NCBI GenBank assembly: GCA_001798855.1
Contig: MGQQ01000149.1
Location: 1 to 63,150 of the forward strand
Length of the DNA stretch: 63,150 bases
Direction: 5' to 3'
Source: Deltaproteobacteria bacterium RBG_16_49_23
GTDB taxonomy: Bacteria; Desulfobacterota; BSN033; UBA1163
Shown here piece by piece: positions 6,832-15,400 of this stretch. The notes below the pieces were generated by a model. It searched no databases, was not told where the DNA came from, and was given only the letters and a program-made list of their open reading frames with translations. The first letter of the stretch is position 1, and each line of letters starts with the position of its first letter. A program made the position numbers and the translations under genes.

Positions 6832-7992
6832 CTATGGCTCAAAGGCTCCCCTGACAATGATTTCATCATTGTGGACCATCATTTGGCCCTTTGCCATCAC
6901 CCATTCCATCTTCAACTCAGGATTTAAAATTAAGAGGTCGGCATCTTTTCCTTCTTCAATACTTCCTTTATGTTGATAAATCCCAGCCCTTTTGGCCGGA
7001 TTGGAGGTGACCATCTTTAATATATCCTCCAGAGAAAAGCCTGCTTTCGCTAACCCTCTCACTTCAAGGTAGAGATTTTGAATATCTCCAACGGCCAACT
7101 TGATCATATTCCCTTTCTCATCGAATATTGGCATGGACCCATTCGAGTCGGAACTCAAAGTGATCTGTTCTATGGTGGTTCCACCATCAAGAGCCATTTG
7201 TAAGGCTTTGGCCGTTGTCAATGGGAAATTTAACTCCTGCCCTCTTACGGTGAAATCAATATTTCCTCCCATCTTCGCAAACTGGATCGATTGCTCCAGA
7301 AGGGATTGCGTTCGAGTCACGTGGGTAGGGAGAAACTGACCGATGGGGATCTCTGTTTCTTTAACAATTCGAATGATTGGATCGAGCATACGCTTCCCAC
7401 TTCCCATATGAAGATGAACCAATCCCGCCTTGCCTCCGATCATTCCTCCAACTCTTGCCTCTGCCGCTACACGGCAGAGTTCCTCAAAAGTTGGCTGAGA
7501 GGAACGGTGATCTGAAACAGCAATCTCTCCGACGCCAATGACCTTTGGGATGAGGGCGATATCCTTTCGGACGCATCCAGTGATGGTGGCAAGCGGAAAC
7601 TGGTAAGAGCCACAATAGATATAGGTCGAAATCCCTTCCTCTTCGAGTTGCATCGCTTTAGCCAGAAGGGCCTCCGGTCTTCGGGAGACATCATCTGTGC
7701 CAAGACAACCCACCACGGTAGTGACCCCCGCCCGCGTGATCTTGGAAAGAGTGATTTCCGGGGTCCTCGTCCGGGGTCCTCCCTCTCCGCCTCCTCCCAA
7801 CAGATGGACGTGCAGATCGATCATCCCAGGCGTGATGACTTTTCCGGAAGCCGAAATCACCCGAGCCTCGAATTGCTCCGGCAGATCAATGTGCTCCGAA
7901 ACTCTGGCTATCGTTCTTCCGGCAATGAGGATATCCCGGCCCCCCATTTTTTCAGGACCATAAAGGGTTCCCCCCTTGATCAACGTGAACAT
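6832..7992 (-). CDS. iadA: Isoaspartyl dipeptidase (amidohydrolase superfamily)
   Basis: The 386-residue protein is close in length to E. coli IadA (about 390). It has the metal-binding HVH (residues 61 and 63) after PGMIDL, the GGGGE loop, FLPTHVTR with a metal-binding His, and LSSDSNGS with the catalytic Asp. It hydrolyses beta-linked aspartyl dipeptides arising from protein ageing. The lysine that E. coli uses (as carbamate) to bridge the two metals appears to be a glutamate here (GEIAVSDH, E156). The start at 7992 has an AGAGGAGGAA site; 22 extra upstream codons come from a repeat. The gene follows dppF and precedes the C26 hydrolase. Confidence 0.9.
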   Translation of the reverse strand: MFTLIKGGTLYGPEKMGGRDILIAGRTIARVSEHIDLPEQFEARVISASGKVITPGMIDLHVHLLGGGGEGGPRTRTPEITLSKITRAGVTTVVGCLGTDDVSRRPEALLAKAMQLEEEGISTYIYCGSYQFPLATITGCVRKDIALIPKVIGVGEIAVSDHRSSQPTFEELCRVAAEARVGGMIGGKAGLVHLHMGSGKRMLDPIIRIVKETEIPIGQFLPTHVTRTQSLLEQSIQFAKMGGNIDFTVRGQELNFPLTTAKALQMALDGGTTIEQITLSSDSNGSMPIFDEKGNMIKLAVGDIQNLYLEVRGLAKAGFSLEDILKMVTSNPAKRAGIYQHKGSIEEGKDADLLILNPELKMEWVMAKGQMMVHNDEIIVRGAFEP

Positions 7993-8029
7993 CGGTTCCT
8001 CCTCTTTGCTAAGTTTGGAGTTATGCGTT

Positions 8030-8105
8030 CGCCTGCCAAAGAACTTGCCTGCCTGCACGGAGCGTTTCGGCGAAGGCAGGTTCGGCGGGCAGGCGAAATC
8101 CGCAA
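8030..8105. repeat. REP-type module between dppF and iadA
   Basis: A cctgcctgcacggagcg/ggcgaaggcagg stem-loop of the same type as those at 14900-14935, 20785-20822 and 26341-26375 is followed by a ttcggcgggcagg unit. It separates dppF and iadA by about 120 bases within what is probably one transcript. Confidence 0.6.
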
Positions 8106-8110
8106 TCGCC

Positions 8111-9079
8111 TCATTCCGGGTAGAGGTGACAGGCTATCCACCTGGCATCCTCGCTCTGATGGAAAAAAGGCTCCTCCTCAAGACATTTTGGAAGGGCATA
8201 TTGACATCTCGTATGAAATCGGCAGCCCGCAGGAGGGTTGATGGGACTGGGGACATCCCCCTCAAGGATGACTTCAGCTCTCTTTCGCCTTGGGTCAAGA
8301 GAGGGGACGGCAGCTAATAGGGCCTTTGTATAGGGATGCGCTGGAGATTGAAAGAGGGTCCTTTTTTCTGCCATCTCTACGACTTTTCCCAAATACATGA
8401 CAGCGACCCGGTCACTGATGTGGCGGATGACGCTGATATTGTGTGAAATAAAAAGGTAGGTCAGTCCGAACTCCTTCTGGAGTCGTTTCATCAGATTAAG
8501 GATCTGAGCCTGGACGGACACGTCGAGGGCAGAAGTGGGTTCATCGGCCACAACCAGTTTGGGTTGAGTGGCCAGCGCCCTGGCGATTCCGATGCGTTGA
8601 CGTTGTCCGCCGGAAAATTCATGGGGATACCGGCTGAGGTGCTCTTTCATTAGCCCCACGGACTCGAGGAGCTGACAGACCTTTTCGACCCTCCGGGATC
8701 CTTCCACCAGGCCATGGATTTCCATCGGCCGTCCCACGATTTCGCTGACGGTCATCCGGGGATTGAGAGAGGCAAAAGGATCCTGAAAGATGATCTGGAA
8801 GGCACGCCTCAGGGGATGGATTTCCTTTTTATCCAGATGGGCAAGGTCCTTCCCTTCAAAGAGAATTTTTCCCTCACTGGGATCGATGAGCTTAAGGATG
8901 AGCCTTCCGACCGTTGTCTTTCCACATCCCGATTCTCCCACGAGCCCCAGGGTTTCTCCATGATGAATTGAAAGATCGATCCCGTCCACCGCCCGGACAA
9001 AGGTCTTTCCCTTCCTCCATCCACGGGCGATGGGAAAATATTTTTTAAGGTCTTTCACGTAGAGGAGAGGTTCATTCAT
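8111..9079 (-). CDS. dppF: Oligopeptide/dipeptide ABC transporter ATPase (DppF/OppF type)
   Basis: The 322-residue ATPase has Walker A GESGCGKT, the Q-loop [12 protein letters not shown], the signature [14 protein letters not shown], Walker [13 protein letters not shown] and the H-loop FISHN. The C-terminal oligo_HPY extension contains GCRFHTRC with cysteines typical of this subfamily. It pairs with the DppD-type ATPase to power peptide import. The ATG at 9079 was chosen because MNEPLLYV is the normal N-terminus and the codon overlaps the dppD stop by 8 bases, as expected for translational coupling; a 30-codon longer frame lacks support. Confidence 0.92.
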   Translation of the reverse strand: MNEPLLYVKDLKKYFPIARGWRKGKTFVRAVDGIDLSIHHGETLGLVGESGCGKTTVGRLILKLIDPSEGKILFEGKDLAHLDKKEIHPLRRAFQIIFQDPFASLNPRMTVSEIVGRPMEIHGLVEGSRRVEKVCQLLESVGLMKEHLSRYPHEFSGGQRQRIGIARALATQPKLVVADEPTSALDVSVQAQILNLMKRLQKEFGLTYLFISHNISVIRHISDRVAVMYLGKVVEMAEKRTLFQSPAHPYTKALLAAVPSLDPRRKRAEVILEGDVPSPINPPAGCRFHTRCQYALPKCLEEEPFFHQSEDARWIACHLYPE

Positions 9080-10055
9080 AGCGCTCTCCCTTTCCGTAGA
9101 GATAACAGGAGACAAGGTGCCCGGGGGAGGTTTGGGAAATCGGTGGAATTTTATGATCGCAGGGAGCAAATCGATGGGGACACCGAGGATGAAATTTACA
9201 ACCCGCGGGAGGTTGGCTCAGGTCCGGGACCGCCCCAGGAATGACCGCCAGGGTTTCCTTTTCCTGATCCACTCGCGGGATAGCTCCCCAGAGCCCCTGG
9301 GTATAGGGGTGTTTGGGCTCTTCAAAAATTTCTTCGACCCCTGCCTCCTCGACGATGGAGCCTGCATACATTACGGCCACCCGGTCGCACATCTCCGCAA
9401 TCACTCCGAGATCGTGGGTGATTAAAAGGATCGACGTTTGCAATTTCTTCCTCATCTCCTTGATGAGCCTGAGGATCTGGGCCTGGATGGTGACGTCCAG
9501 GGCGGTGGTGGGTTCATCGGCAATCAGAAGAAAGGGGTGGCAGGAGAGCTCCATGGCGATCATCACCCTCTGCCTCATCCCCCCACTCAATTGATGTGGG
9601 TATTGTTTCATCACCCGATCGGCATCCGGGATATGAACCCGCTCGAGCATCTCGAGACCCTTCTCGGAGGCACGGGACCGATCGAGTTTCTGATGGAGCA
9701 TGATCAGCTCCATCATTTGATCCCCGATACGAAATACAGGATTGAGAGAGGTCATCGGCTCCTGAAAGATCATCGAGATCTCCTTTCCCCGGATGGACCG
9801 CATCTCATCTTCCTTAAGATGGAGAAGATTTCTTCCCCTGAAGAGGATTTCCCCATCGATTATTTTCCCGGGAGGAAAAGGGATAAGCCTCAGGATCGAA
9901 AGGGCGGTGACCGATTTTCCACAACCCGTCTCTCCCACGAGCCCGAAGACTTCTCCTTCCTCGATATGGAAGCTTACGCCGTCAAGAGCCCGGATGGTCC
10001 GCCCCGACGAAAAAAACTGGGTCTTCAGATTATTTATGTTCAGAAGTGAACCCAT
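9072..10055 (-). CDS. dppD: Oligopeptide/dipeptide ABC transporter ATPase (DppD/OppD type)
   Basis: The 327-residue protein carries Walker [10 protein letters not shown]-loop [10 protein letters not shown], signature [15 protein letters not shown], Walker [13 protein letters not shown] and H-loop LITHD. The C-terminal cysteine motif GCKFHPRC is that of the oligopeptide importer ATPases. It forms the heterodimeric motor with DppF. It is separated from dppC by about 90 bases and overlaps dppF by 8 bases. Specificity cannot be read from the ATPase; the downstream isoaspartyl dipeptidase makes peptide import likely. Confidence 0.92.
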   Translation of the reverse strand: MGSLLNINNLKTQFFSSGRTIRALDGVSFHIEEGEVFGLVGETGCGKSVTALSILRLIPFPPGKIIDGEILFRGRNLLHLKEDEMRSIRGKEISMIFQEPMTSLNPVFRIGDQMMELIMLHQKLDRSRASEKGLEMLERVHIPDADRVMKQYPHQLSGGMRQRVMIAMELSCHPFLLIADEPTTALDVTIQAQILRLIKEMRKKLQTSILLITHDLGVIAEMCDRVAVMYAGSIVEEAGVEEIFEEPKHPYTQGLWGAIPRVDQEKETLAVIPGAVPDLSQPPAGCKFHPRCPHRFAPCDHKIPPISQTSPGHLVSCYLYGKGERYE

Positions 10056-10145
10056 CCTTATGAAACCCCGCCTAACACATTGCCTGTAATTTTATTCTTA
10101 TTCTTATTTCATTCCGAATTCCGCATTCCACAATCCGAAGTTAAA

Positions 10146-11012
10146 TCAGTCTCTCAACCTCGGATCCAGAGAATCCCTCAAACCGTCACCGAAGAGGTTG
10201 AATCCCATTACCACCAGCATGATCGCCAGCCCCGGAACAGTGGCCACGTGAGGAGCGGTGATCATATAGGCTCTCGCGGTAGAAAGCATGGCGCCCCATT
10301 CCGGAGTGGGGGGTTGAACTCCGAGGCCAAGGAAGCTCAGGCCGGATGCAGTGAGGAGAACGGTGGCCATTCGGAGGGTAGTCTGAATAATGATGGGGGC
10401 CATGGAGTTCGGCAAAAGATAACGGAAGAGGATATTCAAGTCGTTTTCCCCCACTGCCCGGGCTGCTTCGATGAACTCCTTTTCTTTTAAGGAAAGGACA
10501 GATCCCCTGACAATTCTCGCGAACTGGGGAATCGAGTAGATCCCCGCGGCCAGCATCAGATTGTTCAAGCCGGGACCCAGGACGGCGATGATGGAGATGG
10601 CAAGGAAGATCCCCGGAAAGGCGAGGAGAATATCCATCAGTCTCATGATCAGGTTGTCGAATGTTCCCCCATAGTAACCTCCGACCATCCCGAGGAGCGT
10701 TCCGATGATGAGAGCGATGAAAACAGCGACCACCTGAATCTGAAGGGAGATCCGGGCTCCAAAGATGACCCGGCTCAGTTGATCCCTTCCAAGAGCATCA
10801 GTCCCCAGAAGATGTTCCTTGCTAGGAGGTTTCAGCCGTTTCGACAGATCTCCCTCATTGGGGGGGTAAGGGGAGATCCAGGGGGCCAGAATGGCGACAA
10901 AGACGAAGAGAAAAACGATCATCCCTCCCATCATGGCAGCACGGTTTCGTTTGAGTCTCCGCCAGACCTCTGCCGTCTGGCTTATTGTTTTTGTTCCTTT
11001 TATCTCATTCAT
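10146..11012 (-). CDS. dppC: Peptide ABC transporter permease (DppC type)
   Basis: The 288-residue integral membrane protein starts with the OppC_N region (WRRLKRNRAAMMGGMIVFLF) and a first helix. Five further helices follow, with the permease EAA-loop segment EFIEAARAVGENDLNILFRYLLPN near residues 180-205. It forms the channel with DppB in the inner membrane. Its start overlaps the end of dppB by 8 bases, indicating one operon. Confidence 0.92.
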   Translation of the reverse strand: MNEIKGTKTISQTAEVWRRLKRNRAAMMGGMIVFLFVFVAILAPWISPYPPNEGDLSKRLKPPSKEHLLGTDALGRDQLSRVIFGARISLQIQVVAVFIALIIGTLLGMVGGYYGGTFDNLIMRLMDILLAFPGIFLAISIIAVLGPGLNNLMLAAGIYSIPQFARIVRGSVLSLKEKEFIEAARAVGENDLNILFRYLLPNSMAPIIIQTTLRMATVLLTASGLSFLGLGVQPPTPEWGAMLSTARAYMITAPHVATVPGLAIMLVVMGFNLFGDGLRDSLDPRLRD

Positions 11013-11925
11013 ATCTTATTTTCGGGTCAAAGAAGGCATAGGCGATATCGGTTAGAAGATTGACCACGACGAACGTCGTTGCAACCAGAAGCATCGAGCC
11101 TTGAACGATGGGGTAATCTCGTTGGAAGATCCCTTCCACCATCAGCCTTCCCACTCCAGGTAATGAAAAGACCGTTTCGGTCAATACGGCCCCGCCGAGC
11201 ATGTATCCGAATTCGAGGCCGAAGACGGTGATGACAGGGATCATGGCATTTTTCAGAGCATGCTTGTAGATGACGATGAATTCGCGAAGACCATTGGCCC
11301 GGGCGGTTCGGATATAATCCTGCCGGATCACCTCAAGCATGGAAGCCCTGGTCATGCGGGCGATGACTGCCGATGAAGCAGCTCCCAAAGCAATGGCTGG
11401 AAGGATGAGGTGCAGGATCGTTCCTTTCCCCCCGGCTGGAAACCACCTCAGTTGAACAGAGAATACGAGCATGAGAAGCAGACCAAACCAAAAGATGGGC
11501 ATTGAGACACCGAAGAGGGCCCCTACCATGCTAAAGTTATCAAAGAGGGAATATTGCTTTGTTGCAGAGATCACACCTGCGACCAGACCGATGGAGCCTG
11601 CAATCAGAATAGAGAGGAAAGAGAGCTGGAGGGTAAAGAGGAATCGTTCCTTAAGAAGTTTAATGACAGGTTCCCGATTTCGGATGGAGATTCCGAAATC
11701 CCCCCGGACGACGTGGGAGATGAAATGAAAGTATTGAATATAAAGAGGCTGGTCTAACCCGTATTCCTTCCGAAGGGCCCGGATGAATTCTGGATTGGCT
11801 TCCTCTCCTGCCAGCAATTCGGCCGGGTCTCCGGGGACCATGTGGAGCAGGGAAAAGGAGACCAGAGAAACTCCTAAAAGGACAGGAAGAAGCATGAGGG
11901 TTCTTTTAAATATGTAACGTCCCAT
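11005..11925 (-). CDS. dppB: Peptide ABC transporter permease (DppB type)
   Basis: The 306-residue permease shows the DppB N-terminus (YIFKRTLMLLPVLLGVSLVSF, then LLHMVPGDPAELL). Six predicted membrane segments follow, with an EAA loop around YIRTARANGLREFIVIYKHALKNA. It pairs with DppC. It lies downstream of the binding-protein gene across an 84-base spacer that contains a strong hairpin, which would lower permease expression relative to the binding protein. Confidence 0.92.
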   Translation of the reverse strand: MGRYIFKRTLMLLPVLLGVSLVSFSLLHMVPGDPAELLAGEEANPEFIRALRKEYGLDQPLYIQYFHFISHVVRGDFGISIRNREPVIKLLKERFLFTLQLSFLSILIAGSIGLVAGVISATKQYSLFDNFSMVGALFGVSMPIFWFGLLLMLVFSVQLRWFPAGGKGTILHLILPAIALGAASSAVIARMTRASMLEVIRQDYIRTARANGLREFIVIYKHALKNAMIPVITVFGLEFGYMLGGAVLTETVFSLPGVGRLMVEGIFQRDYPIVQGSMLLVATTFVVVNLLTDIAYAFFDPKIRYE

Positions 11926-11949
11926 CCGTCTCCCTGGAAGATAAATAAA

Positions 11950-11977
11950 AGGGCGACTAATCCAATTCAGTCGCCCT
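11950..11977 (-). terminator. Hairpin between dppA and dppB
   Basis: Read on the minus strand, agggcgact pairs with agtcgccct and is followed by a T-rich tail, giving a terminator-like structure. Partial termination here would yield excess binding protein over permease, a usual arrangement for ABC importers. Confidence 0.7.
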
Positions 11978-12009
11978 CCGGTGGAATCATACCTATTGAG
12001 GGATAAACA

Positions 12010-13551
12010 TCATTTCTCAAGATAGGTCTGATGATCAAAATAAGTCAGTTCCAGCGGCGAGTTGATCACGCCGTGGAGGTTTTTACTCATGCCGATCGTC
12101 TCTTTGGTCACCAGAATGAAGATGGAAGGGGCTTCCTTGATAAGCAATTCCTGGGCGGCCTTCAGATATTTATCCATCTCCGCTTTATTTGTCGCCCGGG
12201 TAAATTTGGTGACCAACTCGTCAAACTCTTTATTTGAAAAGAAGCTTCGATTATTCCCCTTCGGCACCCATTGTTCGGTTGTAAAGAGGGGATAGAGAAT
12301 CCAGCGGGCTTCTGCCGTGGAGGGGGCCCATCCAAGCAGGAAGAGTTCGGATTCATTTTCTTCAGACCCTTTGCGGGTCGCGGCTAAATAGGCCGCCCAC
12401 TCCATGGTGTCGAGGGTGCAGTCAATCCCCACCTTTTTTAACTGTTGTTGAACCACTTGAGCCATCTCAAAGTCTTTGGGGTAACGGCCCTGAGGGCTCC
12501 AGAGCTTTGCCTTGAAGCCATTGGGATACCCCGCTTCAGCGAGGAGTTTTTTCGCCTTTTCCGGATCATAGGGGTATCCTTGAATCGGAAAGTAACCGGT
12601 GGTCAAAGGAGCAACAATTCCTGAAGTGACCAACGCCCTTCCCTGATAGATGTTTTTGACGATAGCCTCTTTATCGACTGCATAATTGAGCGCTTGTCTG
12701 ACTCGGGCATCCGTGAAAGGTTTTTTGAAGCAGTTGATCCCGATGTACAGAACACGGAGCGTTTCCGTAGAATCGAGTTTAATCTTCGCATCCTTTTCAA
12801 GTCTGGGAACATCTTCCGGAGGGATCCGGACGATCAACTGGGCATCCCCTGACTGGAGCATCATGACCCGGGCGCTGTCCTCCTTGACGGTCTTGACAAT
12901 GATCTTGTCGAGATTGGGTTTTCCTCCCCAGTAATCATCATTTCGAACAAGGGTGATGTGGTCGCCATGAATCCATTCGACAAACTTGAATGGACCGGTC
13001 CCCACAGGTTTACGGGCAATATCCTTTCCATGAGTCTTCAGAGCCGTGGGGCTGATGATTCCTGATGCGCTGTGGGCCAGGTTGTTAAGGAAAAAGGCAA
13101 AGGGAGTTTTCAAATGGATCTTGATCGTATAATCATCTACAATTTCTACCAAATTCACAAAAGGGACATAGAGGCCTGCACGGGAAGGCTTCTCCGGGCC
13201 AATCATCCTTTCAATAAAAACTTTGACCGCCTCTGAATTGAAAGGAGCGCCGTCATGAAACTTAACGCCCTTTCTTAGGAAAAAAGTCCAGGTCATTCCA
13301 TCCTTCGACTGTTCCCACTTGGTTGCCAACCCGGGAACGATATTCAGCTTCTCGTCAAATTTGGCAAGGTTCTCATACATCATTCGGTTGACCGCCTCTG
13401 AAGGGTTGCTCTCTGCATTCGCGGGATCAAGCCGGTCCGGATCTGCACCGGCCGCATAGGTCACGGTTCCTCCGGGTATTTTGGCCAGACCATAAGTGGG
13501 GAGGAACAGAAGGAATGAGATGAGTGATAGCACGAAGAAATATCGTTTCAT
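12010..13551 (-). CDS. dppA: Peptide-binding protein of the ABC importer (SBP family 5)
   Basis: The 513-residue protein has a Sec signal peptide (residues about 1-24, ending in GLA). The extracellular solute-binding family 5 fold follows, with GGTVTYAAGADPDRLDPANA at its start, KFHDGAPFNSEAV around residues 100-112 and the 'PVGTGPFKFVEW' segment. It captures peptides, or possibly nickel or other family-5 ligands, in the periplasm. Family 5 is broad, but the peptidases at the end of the operon support peptides. A TTGCAA-17-TATATT promoter lies about 75 bases upstream. Confidence 0.9.
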   Translation of the reverse strand: MKRYFFVLSLISFLLFLPTYGLAKIPGGTVTYAAGADPDRLDPANAESNPSEAVNRMMYENLAKFDEKLNIVPGLATKWEQSKDGMTWTFFLRKGVKFHDGAPFNSEAVKVFIERMIGPEKPSRAGLYVPFVNLVEIVDDYTIKIHLKTPFAFFLNNLAHSASGIISPTALKTHGKDIARKPVGTGPFKFVEWIHGDHITLVRNDDYWGGKPNLDKIIVKTVKEDSARVMMLQSGDAQLIVRIPPEDVPRLEKDAKIKLDSTETLRVLYIGINCFKKPFTDARVRQALNYAVDKEAIVKNIYQGRALVTSGIVAPLTTGYFPIQGYPYDPEKAKKLLAEAGYPNGFKAKLWSPQGRYPKDFEMAQVVQQQLKKVGIDCTLDTMEWAAYLAATRKGSEENESELFLLGWAPSTAEARWILYPLFTTEQWVPKGNNRSFFSNKEFDELVTKFTRATNKAEMDKYLKAAQELLIKEAPSIFILVTKETIGMSKNLHGVINSPLELTYFDHQTYLEK

Positions 13552-13626
13552 AATAAACCCCCTTTCTTTCTTCTCGCCCTTCTAATAGGGGAAAAGAAAA
13601 TGATTCTAGTGATTCTAGCGCTGGAG

Positions 13627-13655
13627 AATATACCAAAAAATTCCTGTCTTTGCAA
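13627..13655 (-). promoter_or_regulatory. Promoter of the peptide operon
   Basis: On the minus strand TTGCAA (13650-13655) and TATATT (13627-13632) are separated by exactly 17 bases. The expected start of transcription is near 13620, about 70 bases before dppA. Confidence 0.65.
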
Positions 13656-13662
13656 TCTAATT

Positions 13663-13953
13663 TTATTCTATCCTCAAGGTGGCAATCGTTGCTCCCCACG
13701 AGCCTGCCTCATGAGGTGCCGGTCTGAAAGATTCGACGAGAGGAAAGTTTTGGAGGAAGGCGTGGACGATTTGCCTCTGTACCCCTTTCCCCTTTCCATG
13801 AATAATGCGAACTTCCTTAAATCCTTTCTTTTGACACTCCATCAAATATTCCTCTAAAAGAGAAGGGATCTCTTTGGGTGAGAAGGTGTGAAGGTCAATC
13901 CAGTCTTCAATGGGAATACAAACTACCATTATACAGGAAATAGCATAGCGCAA
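13663..13953 (-). CDS. Smr-domain protein
   Basis: The protein (96 residues from the first ATG, 88 from the more typical MVVCIPIEDW start at 13929) is a stand-alone Smr domain. It has the DLHTF motif at its start and the conserved IIHGKGKGVQR loop in the centre. Smr domains in MutS2 nick branched or collided-ribosome substrates; stand-alone versions are common and poorly characterised. It lies downstream of the uracil-DNA glycosylase gene with a 50-base spacer holding a gtcccgct/agcgggac hairpin. Start choice is uncertain. Confidence 0.8.
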   Translation of the reverse strand: MRYAISCIMVVCIPIEDWIDLHTFSPKEIPSLLEEYLMECQKKGFKEVRIIHGKGKGVQRQIVHAFLQNFPLVESFRPAPHEAGSWGATIATLRIE

Positions 13954-14003
13954 AGAGTCCCGCTAAGAGCGGGACGCATAGCGAAAAAGATTGCCTCTAA
14001 CCT

Positions 14004-14738
14004 CTAACCTTTATTCTCAATCTTCTCTTTGACCATTTTAAAAATCTTATGAAACATCGGCCGGGTCAGCCTGCCGGTCTGTGTGTTCTGCTGGCTCGGA
14101 TGGTAGGTGGTGATCAAAGATATCATTCGGGGTGTAGTAGGGAACGGTTTCAAACCGTTCCCTACAGGAGTTCGAATGGGGAAGATTTTCCCATGACCAA
14201 AGGCAAGAGGAGGGACATCGAAGCTCTTCAGTCTCAAACATTTCAATGTCTGTGTAAAAGCAATTTGACCCAGCGGAACGACGACATTCACATTTTTCAA
14301 TAAGTCCAGCTCTTTTAAGAAATAAGGCCGGCAGTTTTCGATCTCTTCGGGCAAAGGTTTATTATCGGGCGGAGCGCATCGGATGGTTGCCGTGATGTAG
14401 CAATCGGTTAACGCAAAATCATCGTCCCGTCTGACCGAGTTGGGTCGATTGGCAAAACCGAACCGGTGAAGGGCTTCAAATAGCCATTCCCCGCTCCGGT
14501 CACCTGTGAACATTCTGCCCGTACGGTTACCGCCATTGGCTGCGGGGGCAAGGCCAACAATGAGCAGTCTGGCATCCGGATCTCCGAAACTGGGAAGAGG
14601 TTTGGACCAATAATCCCAATCTCTGAATCTCTTGGGTCTATGGTCTGAAACCTCCTGGAGATAGGCCACCAGTCTCGGACACTTCCGGCAATGGATGACC
14701 TTTTCCTGCAGCTTTTCCAATTCCCTGCCTAATTCCAT
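14004..14738 (-). CDS. Uracil-DNA glycosylase, family 5 (UdgB), with in-frame repeat insertion
   Basis: The 244-residue protein has the family 4/5 Fe-S cysteines near the N-terminus (HCRKCPRL) and two further Cys (about 113 and 121, in LTDCYI and TIRCAPP). The family 5 active-site motif GLAPAANGGNRTGRMFTGD is intact, as is TTYHPSQQNTQTGRLT at the C-terminal end. It excises uracil and other deaminated bases from DNA. Between FPIRT and ISLITTYHPS a stretch reading PVGNGLKPFPTTPR is translated from the 29-bp palindrome P and its flanks. The insertion is in frame and sits in a loop just before the HPS motif, so activity may be kept. Confidence 0.88.
   Translation of the reverse strand: MELGRELEKLQEKVIHCRKCPRLVAYLQEVSDHRPKRFRDWDYWSKPLPSFGDPDARLLIVGLAPAANGGNRTGRMFTGDRSGEWLFEALHRFGFANRPNSVRRDDDFALTDCYITATIRCAPPDNKPLPEEIENCRPYFLKELDLLKNVNVVVPLGQIAFTQTLKCLRLKSFDVPPLAFGHGKIFPIRTPVGNGLKPFPTTPRMISLITTYHPSQQNTQTGRLTRPMFHKIFKMVKEKIENKG
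14137..14165. repeat. 29-bp palindrome P, copy 2, inside the udg gene
   Basis: Perfect arms gtagggaacggttt and aaaccgttccctac with one central base. It lies within the coding region of the uracil-DNA glycosylase and keeps the reading frame together with its flanks. Confidence 0.88.
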
Positions 14739-14789
14739 CGTGAAATCATCTTACCTGTTTCTAAGCGCTTTTTCCAATAAGCAATGAGA

Positions 14790-15306
14790 CCCAAATCCCG
14801 ATTTAGAAATTTTAAAATAGTTCCCTCTCTCTTGACGGGAGAGGGTTAGGGTGAGGGTGAATAGTTCACCTTTAAGGTTACCCCTCCCCCTCGCCCCCTC
14901 CCCTGCCTTCGCCGAAGCGGCTTCGCGCAGGCAGGCGCAAGGGGCATAAGCGCTAACTTAATTAATCTGAAGCCCCGGAGGGGCTTGCATGACAATAGCC
15001 CAGCGATTCATCGCTGGGGAGAAAAGAGATTAAAGTATAGTCCCATCGGGACGATTGAATCCTACCCTGAAAGCGATGTGGACATAGAGGCTGATGTAAG
15101 AATTAGCCATTTCAGACCCCTTTTTCATTCGTCCCCATGGGACTCTCCTTTTTTCATTCCCATCACCGGCGATTAATCGCCGGTCTATTATCGAATATCC
15201 CTATTGGGATTTTCTCTTAAACCTCCCCTCTTCTTAGGTTAGCGCTTATGCCCGCAAGGGGAGGGGGATTTACCTGGAAAACAATTTTCTATCTCTGTTT
15301 TAAGGT
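14790..15306. repeat. Long inverted repeat IR200, left copy, interrupted by element H
   Basis: With the inserted element removed, about 200 bp match the reverse complement of 20734-20933. Shared parts are the outer edge (cccaaatcccgatttagaa), a ccctctctcttgacgggagaggg hairpin, a cctgccttcgccgaag/cttcgcgcaggcagg hairpin and the inner edge (acctggaaaacaattttc). The two copies face each other around the multicopper oxidase and two-component genes. Confidence 0.85.
14942..15253. mobile_element. 312-bp MITE-like element H with 5-bp target duplication
   Basis: The ends are perfect 16-bp inverted repeats, gggcataagcgctaac and gttagcgcttatgccc, flanked by the direct duplication gcaag at 14937-14941 and 15254-15258. 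The homologous site in the other IR200 copy (20782-20786) has a single gcaag and no element. Inside are five short hairpins: agccccggaggggct, cccagcgattcatcgctggg, gtcccatcgggac, ccggcgattaatcgccgg and atccctattgggat. No transposase is encoded, so it must have been moved in trans. Confidence 0.85.
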
Positions 15307-15322
15307 GAGATTCTCTTCAAAA

Positions 15323-15368
15323 AAACAGGGGCACATCCTTTTTTGTTAAATAGGATGTGCCCCTGTTT
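15323..15368 (-). terminator. Terminator of the multicopper oxidase gene
   Basis: A 17-bp perfect stem (aaacaggggcacatcct and its complement) is followed on the minus strand by a run of T. It lies 33 bases beyond the stop codon at 15401. Confidence 0.85.
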
Positions 15369-15400
15369 AAGGAGCAGCCCTTTTCAATCGTGATTATAAA

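Noticed and set aside
14985-15176. 63-codon frame inside element H
   Set aside because: It spans several short hairpins of the element, has no ribosome site and no recognisable fold; chance frame.
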